Below, piece by piece: positions 55,325-64,000 of a stretch of DNA of 64,000 bases; position 1 is the stretch's first letter, and every line of letters begins with the position of its first letter. The stretch is from Methanoregulaceae archaeon. Its GTDB lineage: Archaea; Halobacteriota; Methanomicrobia; Methanomicrobiales; Methanospirillaceae. A program made the position numbers and the translations under genes. The stretch lies in assembly GCA_015660885.1 (NCBI GenBank), contig JACTUB010000013.1:1-64000 (forward strand). The letters are read 5' to 3'. Under the pieces are notes generated by a model. That model was not told the origin of the DNA, ran no database searches, and saw only the letters and a program-made list of their open reading frames with translations.

Positions 55325-55777
55325 TCATCGTGAACATATTGCAGCCGTGTCGCCAAACTGGATCACATGACCTTTCATCGCTGTTATAAGCTCATGTTTG
55401 TTGGATCCGGCAGTGAGATCAAGCATCGCATCAAGCCCATACACCCTAAACAGATACCGTATCATCTGGCCATGCGGAGGACACGGACCCGTATAGCCGA
55501 TGGTCCCATAGTCTGTGATGCCCTGCACAGCTGGGATGGGTGAAGTGACCCTGCCTCCGGGCGGGATTCCGGGAGGGATCTGCTGCACAGGAGGGATGTT
55601 CCAGACGATCCATGGGGTAAAAGAACAACAGGATTTTTCGAACGGGTTGAAGATCATAACAGCAACTGATGATGCATTTAACCCCTTAAGGGTAAGGCGG
55701 GGAGACAGATTTCCGCCATCGCATGTATGGGTGGGTGGGAATTCAAGAAAATCCAGTGAGACAACAAGTCGGTCCAT
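55325..55777 (-). CDS. YbhB/YbcL-type PEBP (Raf kinase inhibitor-like) protein
   Basis: A 150-residue phosphatidylethanolamine-binding-like protein. THTCDGGNLSPRLTLKGL is the family opening, TPWIVWNIPP and GYTGPCPPHGQMIRYLFRVY the ligand-pocket motifs. ATG at 55777 is chosen; a GTG six codons earlier also exists. Function in archaea is unknown. The 5' end abuts the decayed gene upstream. Confidence 0.88.
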   Translation of the reverse strand: MDRLVVSLDFLEFPPTHTCDGGNLSPRLTLKGLNASSVAVMIFNPFEKSCCSFTPWIVWNIPPVQQIPPGIPPGGRVTSPIPAVQGITDYGTIGYTGPCPPHGQMIRYLFRVYGLDAMLDLTAGSNKHELITAMKGHVIQFGDTAAICSR

Positions 55778-55779
55778 TA

Positions 55780-56068
55780 CTATAAAATCGGACACGGGAC
55801 AATAAACCTTTCTTTTCCTGCAGACAACTCCACCTTTTTATTTTTCCTGACTGCTCTTTCTACAAGTCCAACCCGTAATTCATCCAGTTCTATAAGACCC
55901 CACGCAAACCCGCCTTCACCAAGTCGATTCCGGACTCCCATGCCGAATCCATGATGGTGTTCTATCCACCATTCTTTACCATTTTGATCTCTCGGATTGT
56001 TTCATCGGGGATATGGTCGACGAGGTAGTGGACCGCCTTTGTTTTTTCCGATGACAAAATTGGATATA
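55780..56068 (-). pseudogene. Frameshifted gene of unknown family
   Basis: One frame reads SEKTKAVHYLVDHIPDETI, then REIKMVKNGG, then stops; shifting one base gives KEWWIEHHHGFGMGVRNRL, GEGGFAWGLIELDELRV and GLVERAVRKNKK, ending at 55780. Together they look like a ~95-residue protein with a Trp/His-rich core. I recall a DUF6794-like pattern but am not sure. The frame break and no ATG at the beginning indicate decay. Confidence 0.5.
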
Positions 56069-56233
56069 ACATAGTGGCTGTAGTGATTTCGTTGGATAAT
56101 AATCCTTTTTAATTCCGTAAAATCTGATTATTTTTTGATTACAGACAAATCGAATAACGCGTTTGGAGAATCTCCGTCCTGCTTAAATCGAAATCCTGAA
56201 TCTATGGCTGATGCAATAAAAGCACCATTTTCT

Positions 56234-56265
56234 GGCTCTGTAGAAGACCTATGCTCCCCCAATTT
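56234..56265 (+). repeat. Third copy of the inverted-repeat end
   Basis: GGCTCTGTAGAAGACCTATG matches the left end of the 442-bp element in the first 12 bases and again at CCTA. No partner end was found to the right, so it is a solitary or decayed end. Confidence 0.5.
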
Positions 56266-56291
56266 CGTCTCTTTAAGTGTGCCAAACCAAT

Positions 56292-56684
56292 TTACCATTT
56301 AAGTTTATATGGAGAGACCCAAAATGCCATGGACACTGCTAACACTACTATTTCAATGATAATTACAGGAATAACAAGACTTAATGATAAATTTTCAAGC
56401 CAATAAAACACTATCAAATTTATAATAGTAAGGTCTATTGCGATATATAGGAGTATCCTTGTCGGGAAACTCATCGGAAATGGGAAATTGGGATCTCTCA
56501 AAGGTCTGTGTTCAATTGCCATGATATCACTAATGAGACTTGCATAGCTCCAACCATAACATTTTTGGAAATCTGGCTCTAACCAAGATTTACAAATGTT
56601 TACTCGCTCCTCGTTGACTGGAGTATTATTGTGTGGGTCTCTTCTTGTTTGAAGCCCGATTGCATTCAGACCCTCTGGTCTCAT
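56292..56684 (-). CDS. Small membrane protein of unknown function
   Basis: About 130 residues; the N-terminal half is soluble (NICKSWLEPDFQKCYGWSYA, a Cys/Trp patch) and the C-terminal half has two membrane helices (ILLYIAIDLTIINLIVFYW, LVIPVIIIEIVVLAVSMAFW). ATG at 56684 is preferred over GTG at 56693. No family recognised; base composition is more AT-rich than the core genes, hinting at acquisition. Confidence 0.55.
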   Translation of the reverse strand: MRPEGLNAIGLQTRRDPHNNTPVNEERVNICKSWLEPDFQKCYGWSYASLISDIMAIEHRPLRDPNFPFPMSFPTRILLYIAIDLTIINLIVFYWLENLSLSLVIPVIIIEIVVLAVSMAFWVSPYKLKW

Positions 56685-56830
56685 AATACCCACAATAGAG
56701 AGGATTGAGGATAAACGTATTTTTAATTTATTTCCGCTGAAATTTGGGCACGAATCGATACAAAACGTGCCATATTGGCGTTAATCAAAAATAACATCCA
56801 TAAAAGTTTATTCTTCGCCAAAATTTCTTT

Positions 56831-57385
56831 TCATTTTCTCAACTTCAAATAATAGTTCCTTTGCTTGGCAATTTCATCCAATATTGAATGAAGAACTCTT
56901 GATTTCTCTTTAATTTCTAATCCATCAGAATTCTTATTAGATTTAGTCAATGCTTCTTCTAATTCTCCAATTTCCATAATTGTAGCTGCAATGCAATAGT
57001 AACTTTTTGAACGCCCTTCATTAAATTCCCGCAATATCTCTTTTATCAAGTGTTCTCTAATTTTTTGCGTCTTTTCAAACTCATTTACTCCATTCTTTTG
57101 GATAAATGCAATATCATCTTCAAGTTTTTGATAACACTTGAATGAGTCGGCTTTTTTCCCAGATTCTCTATGTTTCGTCCATTTTTCACACGTTTCATTT
57201 TCTTCACAATTCCAGCAAAATTCAATTCCTTTTTTCTTCAAGGCACAAGTGATAAAAGGGCAACCAGCGCCGATTCTGGATTCGGTTTTACATCCACGGC
57301 ATTTGCTTGCACCTTCAGTATGGTAATGAGAGCAAAGTCTGCAAGAAAGCCCACAAATGCCAATTTCGGGGTATTTAATTTTCAA
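56831..57385 (-). CDS. DUF3795-like cysteine-rich protein
   Basis: A 184-residue protein. The N-terminal third is Cys-rich with zinc-type spacing: ICGLSCRLCSHYHTEGASKC, RGCKTESRIGAGCPFITCA, FCWNCEENETC. The remainder is helical. The pattern fits the DUF3795 family, found in archaea and some bacteria with no established function. It is more AT-rich than the neighbouring core genes. Confidence 0.7.
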   Translation of the reverse strand: MKIKYPEIGICGLSCRLCSHYHTEGASKCRGCKTESRIGAGCPFITCALKKKGIEFCWNCEENETCEKWTKHRESGKKADSFKCYQKLEDDIAFIQKNGVNEFEKTQKIREHLIKEILREFNEGRSKSYYCIAATIMEIGELEEALTKSNKNSDGLEIKEKSRVLHSILDEIAKQRNYYLKLRK

Positions 57386-57839
57386 TTGTTATCCCTCGCC
57401 ATAATGTCAGATGTATTCAATATATTTATCGCGTTTATGTCGTAACAGGAAATGAGATGCAATATGGCTGACATGTTCACAGATTTGTTGATTTATATTA
57501 CTATCGGAATTATGACCTTTTCCATAGGTATAATTCTTTTCAGCAACGGATCTGAACCATAAATCGAAGGCATATGGATGCATGTCTTACCGAATTACGA
57601 AAAAGTACAGATTATTTCAGTTAATATCAATAATTGTCGTTTATCCCAAAAATCATCAAATATCTTTATGATTTGGGGGCTTTTTTCGATGCCCCCTTGA
57701 TTATCCCATCATCTTTGATATTGGCCTATAGAAATGCATAGCGAGGACCACAACTACCCCCGTGATATAAAGCGTATGGCAATTTCATGACGTAAGCCAA
57801 AAGGAGATAGTAGCGGGTGTGAAGGGATGATGAGGAAAC
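57386..57839. other. Intergenic stretch with one candidate microgene
   Basis: Contains a TATA-like ATATATTTAT at 57419-57428 and the 32-codon gene at 57464-57562; the rest has no gene seen. Confidence 0.35.
57464..57562 (+). CDS. Candidate 32-residue membrane microprotein
   Basis: MADMFTDLLIYITIGIMTFS, IGIILFSNGSEP: one membrane helix with a short polar tail. The ATG is 35 bases from a TATA-like ATATATTTAT, consistent with a short leader. Such short single-helix proteins are easily spurious, so this is a low-confidence call. No neighbour suggests a partner. Confidence 0.35.
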   Translation: MADMFTDLLIYITIGIMTFSIGIILFSNGSEP

Positions 57840-58259
57840 CTACACTGACTTCTCCCAACCCTGGCCCATATCGACAAGTGGCCGAACTTCAGTGACTGAG
57901 AAGTTTACTGTGGCATAGATCATTTCTGCCGCTTCTTCCCCGGCAACCTTTGCCATCTCGGCCTTGTAAGTATCGAGCACCGGACCGATTGTCGCGATAC
58001 TCTGCGCCTTTAAATAGACCCGGATCCCCTTCCAGTCCATGAAGTCTTTTGATGGTTCCATGATAAGGAATATTGCGTGCGGATTCTGCTGGAGATTGGT
58101 TAGCGTACGGTTCTTCCCAAGCCCCATAATCACGGTCCTCTCGTCGGTCATGCGGGGTGAACCGAAGACGCCGGAATTGACGTTTCCCTCTTTGTCAGCG
58201 GTGCTAAGTGTTCCAATCCTCGGTGATTTGTTGAAGTACTCCATAAGTTTTGATGGCAT
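57840..58259 (-). CDS. Pyridoxamine 5'-phosphate oxidase-like (FMN-binding split-barrel) protein
   Basis: A 139-residue protein with SPRIGTLSTADKEGNVNSGV, FGSPRMTDERTVIMGLGKNR and LTNLQQNPHAIFLIMEP, typical of the split-barrel family that binds FMN, haem or F420. KGIRVYLKAQSIATIGPVL continues the barrel. Substrate unknown; it stands alone, convergent with nothing obvious. Confidence 0.85.
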   Translation of the reverse strand: MPSKLMEYFNKSPRIGTLSTADKEGNVNSGVFGSPRMTDERTVIMGLGKNRTLTNLQQNPHAIFLIMEPSKDFMDWKGIRVYLKAQSIATIGPVLDTYKAEMAKVAGEEAAEMIYATVNFSVTEVRPLVDMGQGWEKSV

Positions 58260-58511
58260 GTAATAACACCACGTTTCGTTTGGTTCGGCAGGAGGGGAGT
58301 TAAAGGTTGTGTGGGAACCGGCTGTGGGGTGACAATTTGTCTGGTCAGGAAATTAAAAAGAAAATCAATCCGCGCGGATTTTCCGCGAGGGCTTCCTTTA
58401 ATTGTGATTAAAGGAATATTGTAAAATCCAAAATTTTAGACAGTCTACTATCCCTCAAACTCCGGAAAAATCCGGCCCGGAAACCGGATCCGGACGATAG
58501 TAACATGCGAA

Positions 58512-59045
58512 TCAGGCTGATGATTTGATATTACCTAACAGTTGCCGGATATCGATCCAGATGATTAATTCATTCTTCTCTTTGTCTTTTACCATTACCT
58601 TGCGTTTGATAATGCCGGTTATGGATGTGTCTTCTTTATTGGCCGATGCAGATACGTAGTCAACCTGGTTTCCTTCAAAGGTTGAGACCGATGTCACATC
58701 ATCGACAAGAATCCCCATCTTGGATTTTGTGATCTTGGTATCGAGAACAACGATCCGGGAAGATTTTATGGCGCTTGCGCCAGGGTCATTGATTTTGAGT
58801 CGGTGCTTGAGATCGATAATTGTCGTAATCTCTCCCCGAAGGTCAATAATTCCCCTCACATACTCCGGGTAATTCGGGAGTTTTGTGATGGTTGTGTAAT
58901 CCACAACCTCTTTCACATCTAACAGGTCAATGGCAAACTGCTCGTTCCCAAGGAGAAACTCAACGACCTGAATTGTGTCATGTTTTTCCTTAACCGGTTG
59001 GGGATCCTTTCCCGTTTCGACAGGTTCATCTCTAATTGCCGCCAT
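58512..59045 (-). CDS. cheW: CheW chemotaxis coupling protein
   Basis: A 177-residue coupling protein: IQVVEFLLGNEQFAIDLLDV, VDYTTITKLPNYPEYVRGII and DLRGEITTIIDLKHRL are the standard CheW blocks, and VLDTKITKSKMGILVDDVTS closes the second barrel. It links receptors to CheA. An N-terminal ~25-residue charged extension precedes the domain. It lies 11 bases after the MCP stop, in the same operon. Confidence 0.93.
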   Translation of the reverse strand: MAAIRDEPVETGKDPQPVKEKHDTIQVVEFLLGNEQFAIDLLDVKEVVDYTTITKLPNYPEYVRGIIDLRGEITTIIDLKHRLKINDPGASAIKSSRIVVLDTKITKSKMGILVDDVTSVSTFEGNQVDYVSASANKEDTSITGIIKRKVMVKDKEKNELIIWIDIRQLLGNIKSSA

Positions 59046-59056
59046 AGAAAAATCCC

Positions 59057-60535
59057 TTATTCAACTTTGAACTTGCGGTTCGCTTCCATTGCCTCACCAG
59101 CGACTTTGTTCACGGTCTCCATCATGCGGGAGATCTCGTCCAGGGCGGCAGACGATTCTTCGGTAGCCGCAGCGGCATCACCGGCCTCTTTTGCCGTCCG
59201 CTCGACAAGACCTGTCACTTCGGTAACGCTCGCGGTAATCTCTTCGGTTGTTGCTGCCTGCTCTTCAGTAGCTGCGGCGACTTCAGAGATACTTATTGCC
59301 ACTTTGTCAACCGCTGTGGCAATTTTATTGAACGACTGCAGCGTTTCGGTCACCATCTTTGCGCCAAGATCAACGATCTTTTTCTCATTACCCATGGCCT
59401 GGGATGCGTTCTGGGCACTTTTCTTGAGATGGGAAATCATTTCTTCGATCTGTTCTGCAGATTTCCTCGACTCGGCAGCAAGAGATTTCACTTCGGTTGC
59501 TACGACGGCAAATCCCCGGCCGGCATCACCGGCGCGGGCCGCCTCAATGGCTGCATTGAGGGCCAGCAGGTTGGTCTGGTTTGCGATCTCCCGGATAAGG
59601 ACAACAATCTTTGAGATCTCCGCCATCTGTTTTTCGACATCGGCAACAATTTCATAGACGTTTGCTGACGAGACGGAAATCTCTCCCATACTTTCTCCCG
59701 CCTTTCCGGCAAGCTCCGCGCCCTTCTTGGAGAGATCATTGGTCTCTTTTGTAAGGTTGGACACGGATTCCATGCTGGATGTGATCTCTTCTACTCCAGC
59801 ACTCATGTCCTGCATGGCTTTGGTGATCTGATCGACGTTCTGTGATGCCTTCTCGGCGTTCTCGCTCACTTTTCCGGCATTTATAGCGATCTGTTGGACA
59901 CCCTTGGATGCATCCTCAATGCTGCGGGCTGCATTCCCCGAAGTGGAGGTCAGGTCCAGCATCCGTTTATTGACATCCTTGATGCTGATCTGGAGATTGA
60001 TGATAACGCCCCGTACTGCATCCCGCAGCTTGACGATCTGCTCATACACTTCTTTTGTATCGTCGTCAGGCTTGGTAATCTCGTATCTTAGTGTCAGATC
60101 GCCCTTCGCAATCTCTGCATATACCTTTGCAAGCTCCCTTACTTCACGCTCCATGAATTTCTGGGTTTTGACGACTTTGGTGATCTCCACATAGGATACA
60201 TACACGTACCTGAGGTTTCCTTTCTCATCCAGTAACGGAATATTGGTGCGTATCATAGTGTGGACGCCATTGGGTGCTTCCCAGGTCGATTCGCCGATGG
60301 TGACCTGTTTCTTCCCCAGGCAATCCGCAAAAGAGCCTCCTTTATCCTCAAGGTACTTGAGAATTCCCTGTGATCTGAAGTCAGACATTTTAAGTGTCAG
60401 CACGCGGTCCATGGGTGTGCCGACAATGGTACAGAATCCCTCATTGGCTTCAAGAATTTTACCTTCGTGATCGGTAATTATATGCGCTACCGGATCTTTT
60501 TTGAAGAAATATTCATAAGCCGTCAAATCCGTCAT
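59057..60535 (-). CDS. Soluble methyl-accepting chemotaxis protein with PAS sensor
   Basis: A 492-residue chemoreceptor without membrane helices. Residues ~1-125 are a PAS domain ([47 protein letters not shown]); ~140-190 is HAMP-like ([14 protein letters not shown]). The signalling helices include the hairpin [20 protein letters not shown] and [20 protein letters not shown] with flanking Glu/Gln for methylation. A cytoplasmic PAS receptor usually senses redox, light or energy state. It follows the acetate-transporter gene by 6 bases and is followed by cheW. Confidence 0.9.
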   Translation of the reverse strand: MTDLTAYEYFFKKDPVAHIITDHEGKILEANEGFCTIVGTPMDRVLTLKMSDFRSQGILKYLEDKGGSFADCLGKKQVTIGESTWEAPNGVHTMIRTNIPLLDEKGNLRYVYVSYVEITKVVKTQKFMEREVRELAKVYAEIAKGDLTLRYEITKPDDDTKEVYEQIVKLRDAVRGVIINLQISIKDVNKRMLDLTSTSGNAARSIEDASKGVQQIAINAGKVSENAEKASQNVDQITKAMQDMSAGVEEITSSMESVSNLTKETNDLSKKGAELAGKAGESMGEISVSSANVYEIVADVEKQMAEISKIVVLIREIANQTNLLALNAAIEAARAGDAGRGFAVVATEVKSLAAESRKSAEQIEEMISHLKKSAQNASQAMGNEKKIVDLGAKMVTETLQSFNKIATAVDKVAISISEVAAATEEQAATTEEITASVTEVTGLVERTAKEAGDAAAATEESSAALDEISRMMETVNKVAGEAMEANRKFKVE

Positions 60536-60541
60536 TCCGGA

Positions 60542-61129
60542 TCACCCAAGTTTGATGATCGGTTCCTTATACACTTCATTCATCAATTGTCCAAGGCCCG
60601 TATACATCGCGGAGAGTCCGCAGATAATGCCTACGATACCGGCGATCTCAAGGATGACAACGCTGCCAGTCGCGTTCCCCGCGATCAGGAGCAGGAATAA
60701 TAGCGTCAGAAATCCGAAGACCACCTGGAGCGCTTTTGACAACCTTAATGTGATGATGAACATCACAAACGAGAATAACCCCCATATCGTAAGGAACGAT
60801 ACGAGTGCTTCCATCTGGAGCGGGCCACTCCAGCCGAGCACCGGCATAAGGATCAAGCCGACGAGCGAGATCCAGAAAAAACCATACGAGACGAACGCGG
60901 TAGTGCCAAACGTGTTGTTCTTTTTCCATTCCATGATACCTGCAACAATCTGCGCAATCCCGCCGAAGAATATCCCCATCGCAAAGATTGCTGAACCCAT
61001 CGCGAAGAGCCCGGCATTGTGCAGGTTCAGAAGCACCGTGGTCATGCCGAATGCCAGAAGGCCCAGCGGCGCCGGATTTGCAGTCTGGTCAGCTACCTTG
61101 ACCGTTGTTAAATTACTCACATCCACCAT
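60542..61129 (-). CDS. Acetate transporter (SatP/AceTr, GPR1-FUN34-YaaH family)
   Basis: A 195-residue protein with about six membrane helices. NPAPLGLLAFGMTTVLLNLH is the family signature (NPxPLGL), FFGGIAQIVAGIMEWKKNNT the second hallmark, and TAFVSYGFFWISL follows. Members move acetate or succinate. It is first in a probable operon with a PAS-type MCP and CheW, suggesting that uptake and taxis to acetate or its metabolic effect are coupled. Confidence 0.88.
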   Translation of the reverse strand: MVDVSNLTTVKVADQTANPAPLGLLAFGMTTVLLNLHNAGLFAMGSAIFAMGIFFGGIAQIVAGIMEWKKNNTFGTTAFVSYGFFWISLVGLILMPVLGWSGPLQMEALVSFLTIWGLFSFVMFIITLRLSKALQVVFGFLTLLFLLLIAGNATGSVVILEIAGIVGIICGLSAMYTGLGQLMNEVYKEPIIKLG

Positions 61130-61878
61130 AATTACACCACTTTTCCCTTTCCATTATCCATAATTCTCTTTTTTTTAGTTTCACTCGTAAGAACCCCTTT
61201 TCATATAATGAACCATACCAAGGACTGCCTTCTTGCGTCTTGCAATCCATGATTTCGGGCACTATCGCCTTTATCGCTCCTGACCTAAGAATAGAACCGT
61301 GAATCCTGACAAGCTATCATTGTGACTATCCCGACAGATAGTTTGACCAGCTTAGGATGATGTACATTATGTAGTTGCTATATATAAATATATTGAAATG
61401 ATTTTTATCGAAAAAAATACAATTCACTGGGTTCTGACGAGTTATAGCGGTTCCTTTGCTCTCTCATCAGTAAACTTAAGCATATTCCCACTCCAACATT
61501 TTAAATGACATACACAACGGATGAACACAAGCTACAATAAGAGTTTCTTACGAATCCGGCAACATCAATCCGCAACCCGGGCAATATTGCCAGGAGATTG
61601 CTTGCCACAATTGCGCCTTGTCTTTTGTCTGCTTGATGTGGCAGCGCTTCACGGCATCGTGACCATTCGGGCAGCATTTAGTATCTTTTCAATTTCATAC
61701 CGCCTTCGTCATACTCTTCAGAAAATTATGGGATCACCTACAATATCAGCCGTTAATAAAACTGTTTTCCAGTTCACCTCCCAAATTTCTTTATTTTTAT
61801 AATAACATCTCTGAAAAAACCGAGAGCAATCTATAAAATAACCGTTGATCCATACCAAGCAATCAGTGAGTGATCTGA
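61130..61878. other. Intergenic region of 750 bases with a zinc-ribbon remnant
   Basis: AT-rich. A strong TATA-like tract (CTATATATAAATATATT, 61379-61395) is about 250 bases from the transporter start and 480 from the REC-PAS gene. It contains zinc-ribbon copy 2 at 61548-61688 on the minus strand. Nothing else seen. Confidence 0.4.
61548..61688 (-). pseudogene. Zinc-ribbon microgene remnant, copy 2
   Basis: The frame gives KDTKCCPNGHDAVKRCHIK, QTKDKAQLWQAISWQYCPG and CGLMLPDS. Compared with copy 1 (52055-52201), PNGH[DE]AV, the WQYCPxC motif and MLPD are shared. No ATG, GTG or TTG lies between the upstream stop (61689-61691) and PNGH; internal GTG is possible. Cys-Pro-x-Gly-His and Cys-Pro-x-Cys look like paired zinc ligands. 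Confidence 0.5.
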
Positions 61879-63555
61879 ATGTATCATATTCTCTATGTCG
61901 ATGACGAACCCGACCTTCTTGAACTCGGCAAACTTTTTTTGGAAAAATCCTGCCGGTTCCATGTTGACACCGTGACATCGGCCCCTGAAGCACTTCAAAT
62001 ACTAAAATCAACGTCGTATGATGCGATTGTCTCCGATTACCAGATGCCCGGTATGGATGGTATTGCTTTCTTAAAAGCGGTCCGTACTGAATTTCCTGAA
62101 CTTCCCTTCATCATCTTCACCGGTAAAGGAAGGGAAGAGGTGGTAATTGAAGCATTTAATAACGGCGCTGATTCTTACCTCCAGAAAGGTGGGGAACCAA
62201 CACCGCAGTTTTTTGAACTTGGGCATAAAATCACTTCTGCGGTCCGCCGCAGGAAGGCAGAGAAAGAATTGCAGGAAAGTGAAATACGCTACCGCAATGT
62301 TGTTGAAGACCAGACAGAATTCATCTCCCGGTTCCTTCCCGACGGTACCCATGTCTTTGTCAATGAAGCATATTGCCGTTATTTCAATAAAAAAAGAGAA
62401 GAGATTCTTGGGAAAAAATTCAAGCCAGATATCCCAAAAGAGGATCAGAGCCGTGTCGAAGAACATTTTCTCTCGCTGACAAAGGAACACCCGATTGCTG
62501 TTATCGAACACCGTATTGTCATGCCGGATGGCGAGATCCGCTGGCAACAGTGGAGTGATCGTGCGATTTTTAATGATATCGGCACGCTTATCGAATTTCA
62601 GTCAGTAGGTCGCGATATCACTGAAAGGAAACATTCTGAAGAAGAACTGCGCGTAAAAAATGTTGAACTCCATGCTGCATATGAACAAATCGCCGCAACC
62701 GAACAGCAACTGCGACATAACTATAATGAACTGGACAACAAAGAGCAGAAATTGAGGGAAAGTGAACAGCTGTACCGAACCATCGTTGAGACTGCCCCGG
62801 GAATGCTTGTAATCTGTGATTCCAAGGGGAGAAATCTCTATGTCAGTGCGAATTGCAGGAATATCACCGGATATACCCGGGAAGAACTTCTTGGCAAAAT
62901 CGTCTGGTGGGTGCACGAGGATGATACTCCAAGAATGAAAGCCCTTTTGAAGGATACACTGGAAAACCAGATCAGTGGTCACAATGTCGAGTTCAAAGGA
63001 GTAAAAAAAGACGGCGAAATCTGGTTTGGGTCACAGTCATGGGAGCCGATAAAGGATACTCAGGGTACCATGGTTGAATTTGTGATGCAGGTTATTGACA
63101 TAACCGATCGCAAGAAAATGGAAGAAACTCTGAAGCAGTCTGAACACCGGTTTTTCAATATCATCAATAACCTTCCGGATGCAACTCTAGCAATTGACCC
63201 GAATGGCAAAGTCATCGCGTGGAATAAGGCAATTGAAGAAATGACCGGAGTAAAAGCCCAAGACATGGTAGGAAAGGATAAATTTGAGTACGCAATACCA
63301 TTCTACGGGAAGAGAAGACCAATCCTGATTGACCTGATCTTTAAGTCGGATGAAGAGACAGCCAAAAACTATTCAGGCATTATCCACAAGAAACCGAATG
63401 TGCTTATAGCGAAAACAACTCTGCCACAACCGAAAGGGAAAAAATCCATTCTGTGGGCGAAGGCCTCACCACTCTATGACGATCGGGGGAATGTAGTTGG
63501 TGCGATCGAATCAATCCGGGACATTACCGATCGTAAAGAAGCTGAGAGGCTCTGA
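61879..63555 (+). CDS. Response-regulator receiver protein with three PAS domains (no kinase domain)
   Basis: A 558-residue protein. Residues 1-125 are a receiver with acidic pocket VDDE (D8/D9), phospho-acceptor D53 (IVSDYQMPGMDG) and FTGKGREE. PAS 1 spans ~140-255 (YRNVVEDQTEFISRFLPDGT), coiled coil ~255-300, PAS 2 ~305-420 and PAS 3 ~425-555 (NIINNLPDATLAIDPNGKVI). It stops right after the third PAS/PAC (ITDRKEAERL), where many relatives continue into a histidine kinase. It is therefore a signal-integrating regulator, possibly a truncated kinase. A second receiver gene begins 415 bases downstream. Confidence 0.9.
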   Translation: MYHILYVDDEPDLLELGKLFLEKSCRFHVDTVTSAPEALQILKSTSYDAIVSDYQMPGMDGIAFLKAVRTEFPELPFIIFTGKGREEVVIEAFNNGADSYLQKGGEPTPQFFELGHKITSAVRRRKAEKELQESEIRYRNVVEDQTEFISRFLPDGTHVFVNEAYCRYFNKKREEILGKKFKPDIPKEDQSRVEEHFLSLTKEHPIAVIEHRIVMPDGEIRWQQWSDRAIFNDIGTLIEFQSVGRDITERKHSEEELRVKNVELHAAYEQIAATEQQLRHNYNELDNKEQKLRESEQLYRTIVETAPGMLVICDSKGRNLYVSANCRNITGYTREELLGKIVWWVHEDDTPRMKALLKDTLENQISGHNVEFKGVKKDGEIWFGSQSWEPIKDTQGTMVEFVMQVIDITDRKKMEETLKQSEHRFFNIINNLPDATLAIDPNGKVIAWNKAIEEMTGVKAQDMVGKDKFEYAIPFYGKRRPILIDLIFKSDEETAKNYSGIIHKKPNVLIAKTTLPQPKGKKSILWAKASPLYDDRGNVVGAIESIRDITDRKEAERL

Positions 63556-63970
63556 CGAGTCTACGGGTGATAATCAAATTCTTGCGAAGCGAAAAATCCA
63601 CCACCAACCATAAATACATCAGAACCGCTTTGGCATACGGTGAGATGTGATCCTGCTACGAAAAACTTGGGCGATTCCTGGAAGTCACGTTTCTTTGCCA
63701 CACTTTGATTGCCCATCTGAATGGGTGCGAGCATGTGAGATCAGCCACTGTACGTAATCTGTACGGATCTGTTTTTGCATTGAAACCAGCTCGCATTGGA
63801 ACAAAAGTAGAAACCATATCTTGGCAGATACCAGCTCCGATCTCAGCTATTTTGTAGTAATTGGTGCTAAAAAGTGCTGTAGTCCGGGCATCTCAATGCA
63901 ACCGGGCGTAAAAGACTCTAAAATTATATCTACCAGTAATTGGTGAACTAATAATTAAGGTGGAATTTTC
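63556..63970. other. Intergenic stretch of 415 bases
   Basis: No gene seen. An 11-base direct repeat AGTAATTGGTG occurs near 63858 and 63941. The second copy is just before a GGTGG-type ribosome-binding site of the next gene. Confidence 0.35.
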
Positions 63971-64000
63971 TTGCTTTCCGTTCTGGTGATAGATGATGAA
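63971..64000 (+). CDS. Receiver-domain protein, first 10 codons
   Basis: TTG start with GGTGG seven bases upstream, then (M)LSVLVIDDE: the first beta strand and acidic pair of a response-regulator receiver domain. The gene runs off the right edge. Confidence 0.5.
   Translation, partial: MLSVLVIDDE

Noticed and set aside
58980..59657. 225-codon ORF opposite the chemoreceptor
   Set aside because: Antisense shadow of the MCP helical repeats; Ser/Ala/Thr-rich without domains.
60552..61163. 203-codon plus-strand ORF opposite the acetate transporter
   Set aside because: Antisense to a recognisable SatP-family membrane protein; no motifs of its own.

Overview
The window reads as a stretch of chromosome from a methanogenic archaeon, most likely order Methanomicrobiales (Methanoregula- or Methanosphaerula-like). 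The evidence is gene content: a GatDE tRNA-dependent amidotransferase, a CetZ-type tubulin homologue, archaeal EF-1alpha and S10, ribosomal L10e, a fused hexulose-phosphate synthase/RraA protein, archaeal CobT/CobZ/CobS, an F420H2-oxidase type flavodiiron protein, Agl23-like and AglD-like glycosylation genes, and several archaea-only families (DUF2070, UPF0212, DUF5350-like, DUF5806-like, DUF3821-like). Family names are assigned by eye and from memory; no search was run.

Layout. 0-9 kb: an AglD-like glycosylation block, a CetZ gene translationally coupled to a membrane-anchored coiled-coil protein, and a tuf-rpsJ-agl23 transcription unit. 9-19.5 kb: metabolism, with a siroheme/ferredoxin protein, cobalamin genes, the GMP synthase glutaminase subunit, a PGF-CTERM surface protein, Hps-RraA, and two tandem aryl-acetate CoA ligases with an ACT protein. 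19.6-27.4 kb: a solitary Cas1-like protein whose conserved Glu and His are replaced, an acylphosphatase, a 1187-residue helical-repeat protein, a GlmM-type mutase, MobB and a DUF5806-like protein. 27.4-37 kb is the accessory region: a 2.2 kb gene-poor stretch, a XerA recombinase with a 28-bp dif-like palindrome just upstream, a tRNA-Gln, gene fragments, a redox/stress island (Rieske, CDGSH, SnoaL-like, FprA, cupin) and a truncated TnpB. 37-47.3 kb: dense core operons (DUF2070, Dph6-like ligase, PfkB kinase, UPF0212, nitroreductase, DUF5350-like, gatE-gatD-argH, an XRE regulator). 47.4-51.2 kb: an ABC importer whose binding protein has its two halves in swapped order, then an L10e with a long Ala/Pro/Lys tail. 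51.2-57.6 kb is a second accessory region: decayed genes, secreted small proteins and a 442-bp inverted-repeat element. 57.8-64 kb: signalling, with an acetate-transporter/PAS-MCP/CheW operon, a REC-PAS-PAS-PAS protein and the first codons of another receiver protein.

How the genes work together. tRNA-Gln and GatDE belong to the same Gln-tRNA route. CobZ, CobS and CobT cover lower-ligand steps of cobamide synthesis. The GT2, LPG-synthase-like and Agl23-like genes point to dolichol-linked surface glycosylation. The SatP-type transporter, soluble MCP and CheW form one likely operon linking acetate or energy status to chemotaxis.

The strongest leads for new biology are the circularly permuted substrate-binding protein, the Cas1 homologue outside any CRISPR locus with altered active-site residues, the candidate dif site beside xerA, two related zinc-ribbon remnants in different intergenic gaps, and the 442-bp inverted-repeat element.
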